A stretch of DNA of 64,000 nucleotides from Cololabis saira (lineage: Eukaryota > Chordata > Actinopteri > Beloniformes > Belonidae): assembly GCF_033807715.1 (NCBI RefSeq), contig NC_084607.1:14771941-14835940 (forward strand), given 5' to 3'. This document shows positions 47,301 to 58,030 of the stretch, piece after piece. The translations under genes and the position numbers were made by a program. The notes under the pieces were generated by a model that was not told where the DNA came from, made no database searches, and saw nothing but the letters and a program-made list of their open reading frames with translations. Numbering within the stretch: position 1 is the stretch's first letter; the number at the start of each line of letters is the position of its first letter.

Positions 47301-50300
47301 AATATGAGGAAACGTGACGTCAACAATAAGTTCAAGACCACACATGAAGGACACGACAGTCCTCGGTGACATTCTGCCTTTTTTATTTTTTCTTTCCCGC
47401 ATCGTCTTCGTTGGCTTGGCAACGGACAACGTGCTGCTGCTGGTGTCCACCCCTGCAGATATCTGGCGTTTCGGGGTTATTAATCATTTTTTAATATGTT
47501 AGAAATTAAAAGCAATGCAGTGTCGTCAGTTTATTAAATACTTACTTTAATACTTACTTACTTTATAAGAAGTGCTACCTTCACATGATGAGACTGAGCA
47601 GAGTCGGAGCTGGGAGGTTGCAATCAAGATGTAGCAGCTTTGCTTAAGCCGCACACCACACTGCTTTATATTGATACTGTATCTTATTTGCAGATCTTAT
47701 GATGTAACTGGTGTCACACTCCTTTGTGCACCTCCATGCTTGGCATATGTTGTATATTGGTCCCATAAACTCCTGTGATGCTGTTAACATGTACAAGGAT
47801 AAAAGCCACATGCAAGTCAGTCACGCCACATTATCATTCAAGAGAGGTAAATAGTGAATCAATATTTATCACTTAAACAATGTAAAAACATTGTAAAAAC
47901 TAACAATCACAGTTTTCCCTGTAGCTCATCAGTACTGACCCATCCAGGTACCGGTGCGAAAAATGACCAGTACTCAGCACCCATCCTTAGCTTCTAGTGG
48001 CAACTTGTCATACGCATATAAACAGGTGCAGGATTTTTGCTTGCAAACGCAGGGAAGGCTGTGATGCACCAATCCCATCATCCCATCATCACAAGTGGAA
48101 TGGCTTAAGAGCAGATGTAAACGCCCCCAGGAGGCGTCTCAGGATGCATTGAGATCCGGTCACTCAAACCACATCAGGGGGGGTTTCTGGTCAAATACGA
48201 CAGTATTTCTTTTAGAAGGGTAAATGCTGCCGGCATTTTCAAAGGTTCAGCTAACTGAAAATTACATTTACACATTACATTAATAATAATAATAAACAAT
48301 ATATAAATATAAATAAACAATATGTGGTATTCTATGAAACCTCTAATTCATTTATTCGGACAAGTTCATCAATTCATTGCTTATATTTTCAGCTATAAAA
48401 AAAAAGAAAGACCAAAGTTTGAGTTATCGATTTGTCCTAGATTGCTTGTTAGGGTTCTCTGTCAATTTTGAACCAACTCAAAATTGCTCTTGTAAATTCA
48501 GAAAAAGATGGTAGCTCAGTCATGAGAGGTTTGCTTGTATGTATTTGACAGTCATGAGGGGGGCACTGCAGGGGGCCTTCCTGTTGTGTAGGAGCGAGGA
48601 CACGACTGTGCAAAACACTACATTTCTTATCTGTGTTGTCTCAGGATAAGAAAAAAATGTAAAATGATTGGTTTATCATCTCAAATCTGTACTTGAATCT
48701 GTGAGTCTTTGTGATTTCTACACAAGCACACGACTGAAGAGGAGAAATGAACAGGCACACATGTTGAGTGGAAACACCAAAGCATGCTGTATTTAAATAC
48801 CATTAGCAAACATTCAGAGTGTGCAGGCAACCTTGAGTAGACTTGTGTAACGTCTCCCAACTGGGTTTTCTGAAATCCTCTGGGATGTACAGGAGTCATA
48901 AAATCACAACACTTGGTACCGCGGTGAAGGTGACTCCAAAATACCTCACAGATTCTTTCCTATTTGGTCAAATACTGGAGAAAAACAGCTGAACTGAATG
49001 CTGAGCGAAAGCTTTAGTTCTTATTATGTAATTCTGATAAATAAAGACTTTGTAAATACAGTAAAAGTGGCTATGAAAGTAGTATAATAACAACCATATT
49101 GTTCTCAGTCCCGGGTGACCTCCCGCGACCTCCCATGATGGACTTCTCCTCACTCTGTTTTCAGCTCCTCCAGCTTTATTAATGACACTCTTGTCCTTGT
49201 TCTCAACCTGTGTATAAAAACAAAGCATAGGCCTACAGTACGTCTGAAAATATACAATATACTTTTGTTCCAGTTCGCGACTGCCAGCTAAACCAAGACC
49301 GTCTGCTGTTTCGGTGTGTCGTGTAAATCAGTCAACTGAAAAAATAATACCCAGTGCTCACAAGCCAAAAGTGGGCTTTATCTCCATCTATTGTGGCAGT
49401 TTGTGACAAGCTTTGTCAGTAACTTCATAGTGGGACAAAGAATAAAAGTTACCTTGACAACATACGTCATACCTTCGGATGATGCACAGGTGCGCTCTTT
49501 CCATTTTGAATGTAAATATATTAATGAGATTCAGATTTATTTCAATAATCCAATATGCTCACTTATTTGTAAGCCATGCTGGTGACATTAATAATTTGGA
49601 ACTTGCTCATTTACACTCAGGATATTCAGATTTTTCAGTGAAACATACCACGGACACGTTAAGGCATCCTCAAGGGCCCTGATTTTGACTTTAAAACTGT
49701 ATACTAGAAAAATGAAAATTGAGAGACCCCTGGGGAGACCTTTTAATTTGCATTATAATGAACATGCATGTTTTTTTTGCATGCTCTCGTACATCCTGTT
49801 TTACCACACGGAGACTCTGAAAAGCTCTTTTTGAGGCCTTGAACCTCTTGCTGTACAGCTGATGACTTGGCGCTCGGCAAAATGACAGGAATATAATGAC
49901 AAACCACGTCCCACACATCAGAGTTCACTCTAAATTAATTTGAACACATCTATCCCCCTCGAGTGTCGTCAAGTGATGCAGCTGTAAAATGTGGGAGCAT
50001 CATCTGTTAGTGGGTGGGAGAGCACAAATGGCTAACATTACCCATCAGCCGCCATTTATTTGGAAATAAAATGGCCACATTTGTGCAATCAGTCAGTTTT
50101 TCTGTGCTCAGGGGACGACTGAAATGATATCCTTGCTGCAGGACTAAATTGAAAATGTATCAAAATGTTGAATAAAAAGCAGTTATCTAATCTATCAATT
50201 AAAATGCATGCCTTGCCCAGCCATATGCCTGTCATTAGCAGGCTGTGCCTCATTGTGTTGGTGAACAAATGTTTTTTGCCCTTGACCCAAATATAATATT

Positions 50301-50310
50301 CAAAGAGCCA

Positions 50311-50311
<1 letters not shown>
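47301..50311. other. Long unique stretch, no gene recognised
   Basis: About 3 kb. Frames at 48681-48899, 48968-49228 and 49691-49928 are short and not protein-like. No repeat recognised. Confidence 0.4.

Positions 50312-50378
<67 letters not shown>
50312..50378. repeat. (CA)n microsatellite
   Basis: About 67 bp with one AAAC interruption. Confidence 0.97.
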
Positions 50379-50784
50379 GGCTTGTGAGGCAAATGCAGGT
50401 GTTAGCTTGAGTTAGGCAACGAGCAGACGTCTTCATCTCTCGCAGTCAGTCAACAGGATTGTCATTGCTCGTCTCTGACCTGCTCTGAGATGCCTGACGC
50501 CTGAATCATTTTAATGGCTTCATCGTGAGGATCCTCAAACGCACGAAGAAGGATCACTGGGATTGCATCTGTCCCGCTTCGGTGATGTGTGCGTGTGTGT
50601 TGGTGTTTGTGTGTGTGTGTGTGTGTGTGGTGGCGTCGCACGGTCACATGTCTGCGAGTAAAGAAGCCCCTGCAGAATCTGACAGCGCTGCCAGGGAACT
50701 GGAACTGGAACCTTCACATTCACAAAGTCAAGTTAAAAAAGCAGTTTTATGTTCAAAGTTTCAGTTTGACAAACTACAGGCCGC
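50379..50784. repeat. Short sequence with (GT)n at 50587-50629
   Basis: An imperfect GT array of about 43 bp lies in otherwise unclassified sequence. It is the opposite strand sense of the CA array 200 bp upstream, so the two could pair in a transcript. Confidence 0.8.
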
Positions 50785-51435
50785 CGTTTGTAAAGCTGCT
50801 CATGTTAAAAATAACAACATTTTGTCACATTTAGCTCCAAATCATGCCTAAAAAAGTGGCTGGAACTTTTCTAAGTAACTTTTTAGCATATGTACAACAA
50901 TATTTGTTAGGTTAGAGAAATATACAAAATAGTTAAATGTAAATGTATTAAATGTAAATGCTAAATATGACAAAAAAGTTAAATATAAATATTAAATCTA
51001 CAACTAAATGTTTATCTGATATGCAAATTCACATTGCTGGTAACCGGAAGTACCAAAATAAAAGCTTGGGGATGTCAGATTGTGTTTATAGAAATAAAAG
51101 AGACTTGAAACCAACTTATTGGAAGAAATTAATATATGGATACCTAGAGCTTTTATTTTGGTACTTCCTGTTACTGGCAGTGTGAATTTATGTATTAGTT
51201 AAATATTTACATTTAGATTTAACATTTATATTTATATGTATATTTAATATTTATATAACATTTAGATTTAACATTTTTATTTATATTTAACTACTTAGTA
51301 TATTTCTAAGTTAACAGATATTGTCGTAAATGAGCATAAAGGCGCAAAAATTCACAGCACTTTTTAAACATTATTTGGAGCTAAATGGGACAAATGTTGC
51401 TGTTATTTTTAACCTGAGCAGATTTACAAATGTCG
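50785..51435. mobile_element. Foldback element with about 320-bp arms
   Basis: The two halves are imperfect reverse complements centred near 51107. Outer pairing includes GTTAAAAATAACAACATTTT (50803) with the complement at 51395-51414. Inner pairing includes GGAAGTACCAAAATAAAAGC (51046) with GCTTTTATTTTGGTACTTCC (51149-51168). Arms carry small indels, and AT-rich TTAAATATAAAT blocks vary in length. There is no coding sequence. It is probably a MITE or foldback DNA transposon of unknown superfamily; no target duplication could be fixed. Confidence 0.85.
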
Positions 51436-52644
51436 TCCAATAACAAACAAGATATCTAAAACATATTTCATTTCATAAGAGTTCAAAAGGTTTGACGACA
51501 ATATTCAAGGTAGTGGTGATCTGATCATAAATAAGAGAGAGGGCAAACATTTCTGGGATTGTTTGAGAGCTAGAAAACCAAGGAAAGATATCCCAGCAAT
51601 GCTTGCAGCATAGTGCACAACCTTTCAGCAAAACAAAACCTTGGCTTTTCTTTGTCTTGATGACTTTAAGGTTTGAAATTGTGAAAACCCACAAGAACAA
51701 AAAATCCCAAACCATGGAAGAACTAAGGCGACGCCCAAAATGGTTGTGTCGAATCGGTGTCGAGCTTCTGAAGTGCAGACGTTTTGAGATACACTTCCAG
51801 AGCGTGGCTCAAAACATCCATGTCCAAGCCGTGGTTTCAAGCTTTCAAGAGATGTTCCAGTGTTTAAATCCAATCTGGATAGGTTTCAATCGATGCCACA
51901 CATGAACCTAATCAGCTGAATACACATCTAGATGTCCAGCATGCTTAAAGTGATGAGGGTGATGGAAACACATCAGTTTAATTATTGTTTGTGAGCGAGG
52001 AGACATTCTAACTAAGGGATGTTGGTGACAGATATTGATAGCTCAATATTGTCGGTGACAGATGAGTGATTTATTCTGATGAAAAGCAGCCATGAGGGGG
52101 GATAGTGAAATCTTAATGTAGTGTTAGTGTCAGCGAGTGATAGGACTGGAAAGAAAAGAAACGTTTGAAGATTCTTCAAGTGAAACATTCCACGCGAGAG
52201 CACAAAGCGGCTCTCTGTGACGGCTAAAGCACCTTGAAACCCACAGAATCAATACGGCTGTCGCACCGTCACGACCTTCTGCTAACCGAGTCCCTTCATA
52301 AAGGTCATGGACATGGAGCCAGGGAGCGTTAGAGATATACAACATATTCAAGCACCAGCCTTGTATTGACCTCCAGTGGTCAACAAGCTGCTGGGTGATT
52401 TTAATCACTAAATCACCTCTCAGAGTCAGTTCACAGCCAAACACAGGATTTGAGGCATATTATAAAACACAAAGAGGTAAAATATTAAAGAAAACACAAT
52501 TCCCCTTCTAACTTCCATTGGTTTGGCTTTCCGAGAATGATTTCATGGCAGTTTATCTACAACTGATATACCTGCAAAAGTAGCTGTAACGAAAAAATAT
52601 TTTTATACACAAAACTACTTTTACAAACTCCTTTCCGGGAAAAC
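51436..52644. other. Unique sequence, no gene recognised
   Basis: Opposed frames at 51603-51905 and 51625-51873 cancel each other as evidence. No repeat recognised. Confidence 0.45.
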
Positions 52645-52900
52645 GTACCTTTGATTGATTGATTGAATTTATTTATTTAAAACAGGGACAATGCACAAAA
52701 AAAACATTAATCTTGTAAAACAAGAAGAGATGCTTTGAGCCAGGTTATAGCAACAATTGCTAATTTCCGCCTGTAGTCCCTGGGCAGGTAAAGTGCTAAG
52801 CAGATACAATATTAGGATTAATTGAAATAAGACATAATAACCATAATATTTAAAAATTTGACAGAATGCACTAATAAATAAAAGCACAGAAACAAGAGCG
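52645..52900 (-). mobile_element. LINE 3' tail, antisense
   Basis: A GATT repeat, then TTATTTATTTAAAACAGGGACAA, followed by TGTAGTCCCTGGGCAGGTAA, is the reverse complement of a widespread teleost LINE 3' UTR that ends 'TTGTCCCTG...AAATAAATAAA'. No protein sequence remains. Confidence 0.7.
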
Positions 52901-54044
52901 CCAAATCATAAAGTGCACAATAGAGACCAACAGCACATACACTCTCTCTCACTCTCATCACACATTCAAACACATACACATACAATACACAGATAACAAT
53001 CATCCTCATCCTCAACCACACTCATAACCAGCTAACCTGTTAACATTTCACCTGGACTGTTGACTCAAACCTCACTACCAATAAACCAAACGTGCTCTCA
53101 ATACTCCCCAGTAAATGAAGACGGTAAACAAATTTTACTAATAGTCTCAGAGCATGCAGGCATTTTGGACAGGTGCACAGTTAGACACGTGCACCTGTGC
53201 AATCACGGTGTCCCTGTAGCTCCCCATGATGAATATAAAACATACATCTGACTCAGCTCTGCACCTCTGTGCTGGAATGGTTAAAACATGCAATTATACA
53301 CGTCTATCAACCACCGCAGATGCTACAAGCAACTGAAGTCACTCTCAACACAGGGAAGGCTCTCACATTGCGTTTGATGGTGGGGGTTTCTGACATGCCT
53401 TCGTCATATCAATAAACCCCAAGTCGAATTGCATTCTGCCCTGTAGAGAAGTGATATACGTGCAGTCCCTCCCCCACGCACGCTCTCGCTGGTTAGCACT
53501 AACTGGGTAACCCCCCTGGTGTAAGTCGTTCAGCAAGAGGCTTTATGTCCCTCTGAAAGTCAATGGACGAAAACGCTGTCGATGCTTCCAACATGTGAAC
53601 GTGGGCGGGGGGTGTTCGATGATAAACGGCCACGTATGGGCGGGGTCACGTTTTCTGTAATTCTGTGACAAAAACATAGCCTGCCATCTTTGTGTGCGGG
53701 TAAATGAAACCCAACCCATGTGATAAAACACAAACAAACAAAAGTGTAAGTAACCTGCTGAGTAATAAAGATCACCCCACACCCCATAACTCAACCAGTT
53801 TACTATGACAGACGTAAATCCAAATTACTGCTCAGTTGAAGAAATAAAAATAAGGAAAAGGCTGCTTTTAAAGTCTTCCATTAAATAACTCTGACTGAAG
53901 ATCTGTTTTTCAGTGGTTAAAAGGACACGTTATCAAAATCTTTTTTTTTTAAGTCTTGTTTAACTACCTATCGTAACATAATAAACATCTGGCCTTTAGC
54001 GGATCTTAGCATCAACTACAATTTCAGATGAAAAACAGCACATG
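52901..54044. other. Unique or unclassified sequence, no gene recognised
   Basis: A CA/TCTC-rich patch (52930-53000) may extend the neighbouring LINE. The two 75-83-codon minus frames near 53560-53794 overlap and are unsupported. Confidence 0.4.
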
Positions 54045-54239
54045 AAGTTTTATGTCATCATTTATTTGATGAAAATGAGGCTTAAATACAGAAGCACTGC
54101 ATGCGAAGCTAAGTACACTCCTAATGCTTCGCATCCACAACAATTAAAGGGGTACGTAGCAGCCAGATGCTGCTCGTTTCATGCGCTTGTTTATTTGATC
54201 ATCAGCAGGTGGGAGTTCTGAAGGTGGGGAGCATTAAGG

Positions 54240-55530
54240 TGTTTGTTAACGCTGAAGGAAAACAGACATCTCCGATGATCTTAAACAAGCAACTGACTTA
54301 TATCCTGGAGGAGCGAAACGGCCCAAACACCTTTTAATCCAAAATTATTCACAGTTGGAAAAGCGAGTTCACACCACGTACTGCTCAAATCAATTATAAA
54401 GAAAAGCTTAAAAAGGTGCATTTCTGACTCAGCGGGCCTCGGTTAACAGGTAAAAATGCTAAATATCATGACCACACAGTTAGAAAAAGACTAGAATGGA
54501 AAGATTGCTAAGAGCCCCAAAAAACAACATGCTCACCTGAGGTTCGCACTTGATCCTTAATGAACCGCAACATTTCTGTTACTCTGAAGGGACGAGGCAG
54601 TAAGTTTGGCCTTAATGTGTTGCGCCCTCATAGCAAAATAACTGTAGATAGTGGAGTAGTATGTAGTAGTAGATGACACTGTAGAAAGCCTATAGTTAGT
54701 GTTTAATAATCTTCTAGCTGGTGTTGGTAAATCTCTAGGTAGTGTAAACTCTAGTGTGCCAGAGTCGTTCCTGTAGTTTCTTGTGCTGGCCCCCCCTTCT
54801 CCTCCCTTTTCTCTCTTTTGTCCATGTTGCAGCATCCTTTGCCGGACACCGGAACCTGCAGCGTGGGAGTGAGATGGGCAGGGTAACGGCCCGGTCAGGC
54901 GGGGGAGAGGTTTGTCCGTCAAGACTCCTCTCCCTGGCCCTGCCCCTTCTCAAACCTTTCCCCAACCCTGCACCCCAACCTGGGACTTGATGATTGGGCC
55001 GGAGCTTCGGGAGCTGCGTGCTGGCCTGCGGTCCCCACCCCTGGTCATCCCGTTGCTGCTTCCACCTGCCTGCTGTGCTGTTGACGTCCCCGACCCCCAG
55101 TCTGGCCCTCGGCAGGAGGGTCCCCCCTTACGAGCCTGGTCCTGCTCAAGGTTTCTTCCCTCCTAAAGGGGAGTTTTTCCTTGCCACTGTTTGGCTTAAG
55201 GTTTTCTCCCACTAGGGGAGTTTTTACCTGCCATTGTTTATGTAATAACTGCTTGGGGGTCATGTTCTGGGTATGGGTCTCTGGAAAGCGTCTAGAGACA
55301 ACTTTTGTTGTATTAGACGCTATATAAATAAAATTGAATTGGAAAAAAATAGATCCACACAGAAACCTGATAGCGACGATGAAGCCCCCAACCTTTGGCA
55401 CACCGGAGTATTTTGGAGTCAAATGTCTGAACACCTGAAATACGACTAAAGCTCTGCTGAAACTGGATCACAACACAAGACGGTTATCCTAAGAACAAAA
55501 GCAGAACTGATAATGAATAAAATGACACCA
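54240..55530 (+). pseudogene. Tc1 transposase relic, interrupted
   Basis: The amino-terminal codons align by DNA with 'MPRRKDISNDLREAI' of fish Tc1 proteins (54250-54295) but carry stops. IRKRL is visible at about 54481. The block around the first catalytic aspartate (54575-54600) is too changed to read. After the insertion, the 'YQRILESNV...QLK.G..W' region remains at 55400-55470. The 'NDPKHTS' motif with the second aspartate is replaced by unrelated codons. No active protein is possible. Confidence 0.7.
54646..55345 (+). mobile_element. L2-like retroposon inserted in the Tc1
   Basis: CTGTAGTTTCTTGTGCTGGC leads through a GC-rich body (ACCTGGGACTTGATGATTGG without its first base) to GTTTCTTCCCTCCTAAAGGG, GAGTTTTTCCTTGCCACTGT and AAGCGTCTAGAGACAACTTT. 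It ends GACGCTATATAAATAAAATT, the high-copy 3' tail of a fish L2-like element. The short frames across the GC-rich body are by-products; no reverse-transcriptase motif was seen. Confidence 0.85.
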
Positions 55531-55600
55531 GGTTGTCATTTCCTGTTTTGTAAATGTGGCTCTGGAAGCTGATGGATCTGGGCTGTACTTAGTTTTCCCT

Positions 55601-57229
55601 GCTTCAGTCCTTCTGACAGCAGCAGAGGGGAAAGTGGGCCGGCATGACTCCCAACTACATTCATTCATACGGGAACCTCTGTAACCTACGTAGTTACAAA
55701 GCTCCTCCTCCCAGTGGTTTTTTAGAGCATTTAATTCTTTTTTTATTATTGTTTCATGTCGCAGAACCAAAATCATTAGAGAGGGAAGAGGGCGTACCTT
55801 TACCTGATGGTGGTGAATGATGGTTGTGAGTTCTTCAGTTAAGCTGCAGTTCCTCCTCTCACACGCAGCACCGGCCGTGGGGATGTTCTCACTAAGAGGT
55901 CGTGTTTATCTTGCGTTGACAATAACCACAGACACTTCTGTAGGTCCAGCTTTCTCTGGCATCTGAGAGTAGAATGTTTAAAAAAAAATTTAAAAATCAG
56001 TGTTTCATAATCCTAAACATTCAGAAAGGGGATTTATTTCCTCTTTGTTCATTCTGCCTTCATCTATACGTGAGCTCGGCATGCTAATATGAATTATTTA
56101 TGGTAGGATGATATGTAGTGAGGAATTTGTGACTGTGAAGACTTTTGGATTATACCTCACTTGATTTTACTGTCAGTCTCACAGGAAAGGAAAATATTAC
56201 GCATCTTTGATTTCTTTCACTTCAACCGACATGTTTGAATGAAGCTGTTAGAAACACAAACAAAATTTGACCGACGTCGGCAAAAGGACACCGATGACGT
56301 CGTTAATGTCTCTAGCGTCGTGGGATTGACAAGTGAGTTTTAGCATCATTATGCAAACAAGCTGTGGCTTAAAATACGAACAGAAGGCTGGCACCGCATC
56401 ACTGTTCATGCAGCCCAGTAAACTTAATCAACACATTTCCAAAATGATTAACTTTTTCTTTTAACTCAAGTCAATATTAAAATTGAATGATTTTGGTTGC
56501 ATACATGAAGGAGCAGAGGAGTGCCGTCTTTGAGGAGGGAGCCAGTGAGCGTTTCAGATGAATGCTCCCGTATGCTGCATGCCTCACACACCAGAGCTGC
56601 AGGCCGGGAACAAGGCAGTGTTCTCAGCGGCCCTTCAGACGCGCCGCGACGTCTCTGGGGCTCTCGGGTTGGCATGTGCAAGACCACACTCATTCACATT
56701 TAAAAGCGTTCCTCTGCTCCACTTAAACCTCCCTCATTAGCTACTTTCTCTGACAGTTAGTGTCTCTGGTGTAAATGAATATGCCTTAATTCACCACCTT
56801 TTTAGGGAATTCCACTTTCAGTGAAAAATTATTTAATAACTGTCTTGTTTTGAAGGCATATTGATCATTAGATTTAACAAGACCAGCTGCTGCCTTCAGC
56901 CGATTTGTGGTTTGGATTCTTTTTTTTTTAATTAAATATATCAAAGCATTGACAAGTCTTTTTGGGATTATGAATGGGATCAAAGAATATTTTATAACAA
57001 GACATGTTTCTTGGATATAAACAATGTAGTCTACCCATTGATAAAAAGGGAACACTACTATCTGCATGTCTGACTAAAACAAGACAGAACTGTTAAACAA
57101 GGAAAATAAGGGAGAATAACTAATTTCAGAATTTTGCCAACAAACAGACTGAAAATGTTTATAACAAACCCGATACAGTGAGTTGAAGCAGTTACTTGTC
57201 AGTTACGTCTGTCTGTCTTTCTGCAACTG
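55601..57229. other. Unique sequence, no gene recognised
   Basis: The first 200 bp could still be Tc1 3' sequence. The rest shows no repeat or exon. Opposed frames at 56466-56740 are unsupported. Confidence 0.4.
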
Positions 57230-58030
57230 GAAGAGCAGCGAATTTAAGATGGTTGGCACCGTCAATGGAGACAAAGGAGGCAAAGGAAGTCAAATTAGAA
57301 CCAAAAACACAAGATTTACAAAATAAAAACAGGAAATTAGTAAACTAAAAATTAAAAAAACTAAAACAAACCAAAAGCTTCAAGATAAAACACAGGAAAA
57401 GAAAAGAAACCCAAACCCTAAACAAAAGCCCTAGACCACAGGTGTCAAACTGAATCCCAGAAAGGCCGGTGTTCTGCATGTTTTAGATGTTTCACTGCTT
57501 TAATACACCTGATTCTAATTAATCATCGTCACCAGCTTGTCATCAAAGTCTGGATAGTTCTGTTGATGACAGTCACTTGTATCATGGTGCAATGAAGCAG
57601 GGAAACATCTAAAACCTGCAGGGATACCGGCCCTCGAGGACTGGAGTCCGACACCCCTGCTAGACCATGACAGGTCAGCTGAAAAATTCAAACTAGGAAC
57701 ATGGTTTTTGGGTTTGTTGAGTTTTGGATTTACGTTCCTGTTTGTCTTAACTTGTTCCCATCTGCCCTGATTGTTTGCAGCAATGTTTCATCCTCTATGT
57801 ATATCTTGTATGTCTTTCCTTTGCTCCTTGCCAATCGTACTGCTGTCACCACCATGTTCTCGTCTTGTTGTTTGGTTTTTGTCATGTTAGTCGTGGTTTT
57901 AGGTTTGGATTCTTGTTTTGTTTTGCATCCTGCTCAGCAGCGCTTTACTTAAACAAATCCCCATTTTTGGAAATCCCGCGGTCGCCTTCGTCTCCCGCAT
58001 CTGGGTCCTACACATCCGAACCCTGACACG
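57230..58030. mobile_element. Unclassified repeat interrupted by a hAT MITE
   Basis: The left part is an A-rich run of AAAACAGGAAA/ACCAAA words. The right part has TTTGTCATGTTAGTCGTGGT, CATCTGGGTCCTACACATCC and GAACCCTGACACG, a pattern I remember flanking fish retroelements. The join ...GCCCTAGACCATGACAGG... is restored exactly when the MITE and one target duplication are removed. Class unknown. Confidence 0.4.
57439..57659. mobile_element. hAT MITE, 221 bp, with 8-bp target duplication
   Basis: Left end CAGGTGTCAAAC and right end (reverse complement) CAGGGGTGTCGGAC are related, the left having lost two G. CTAGACCA flanks both sides (57431-57438 and 57660-57667). The interior (TTTAGATGTTTCACTGCTTT near the left, GGAAACATCTAAAACCTGCA near the right) is also partly inverted. 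This is a very common teleost MITE with no coding sequence. Confidence 0.95.

Larger units (their letters stand above)
54045..55600 (+). mobile_element. Tc1-like transposon fossil split by a retroposon
   Basis: The left part (54045-54645) follows a common fish Tc1 in order: ATTTGATGAAAATGAGGCTT, AGAAGCACTGCATGCGA, TTGATCATCAGCAGGTG, the transposase start region, then ACAGTTAGAAAAAGACTAGA and TTTGGCCTTAATGTG. The right part (55346-55600) resumes with GGAGTATTTTGGAGTCAAATGT and GACTAAAGCT, then GTACTTAGTTTTCCCTGC at the 3' side. About 700 bp of L2-like retroposon separates them. Both parts have the same strand and order. Terminal repeats not found. Confidence 0.8.

Noticed and set aside
54754..55215. 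GC-rich proline/leucine frames resembling an exon
   Set aside because: They fall in the body of an L2-like retroposon with its standard 3' tail.
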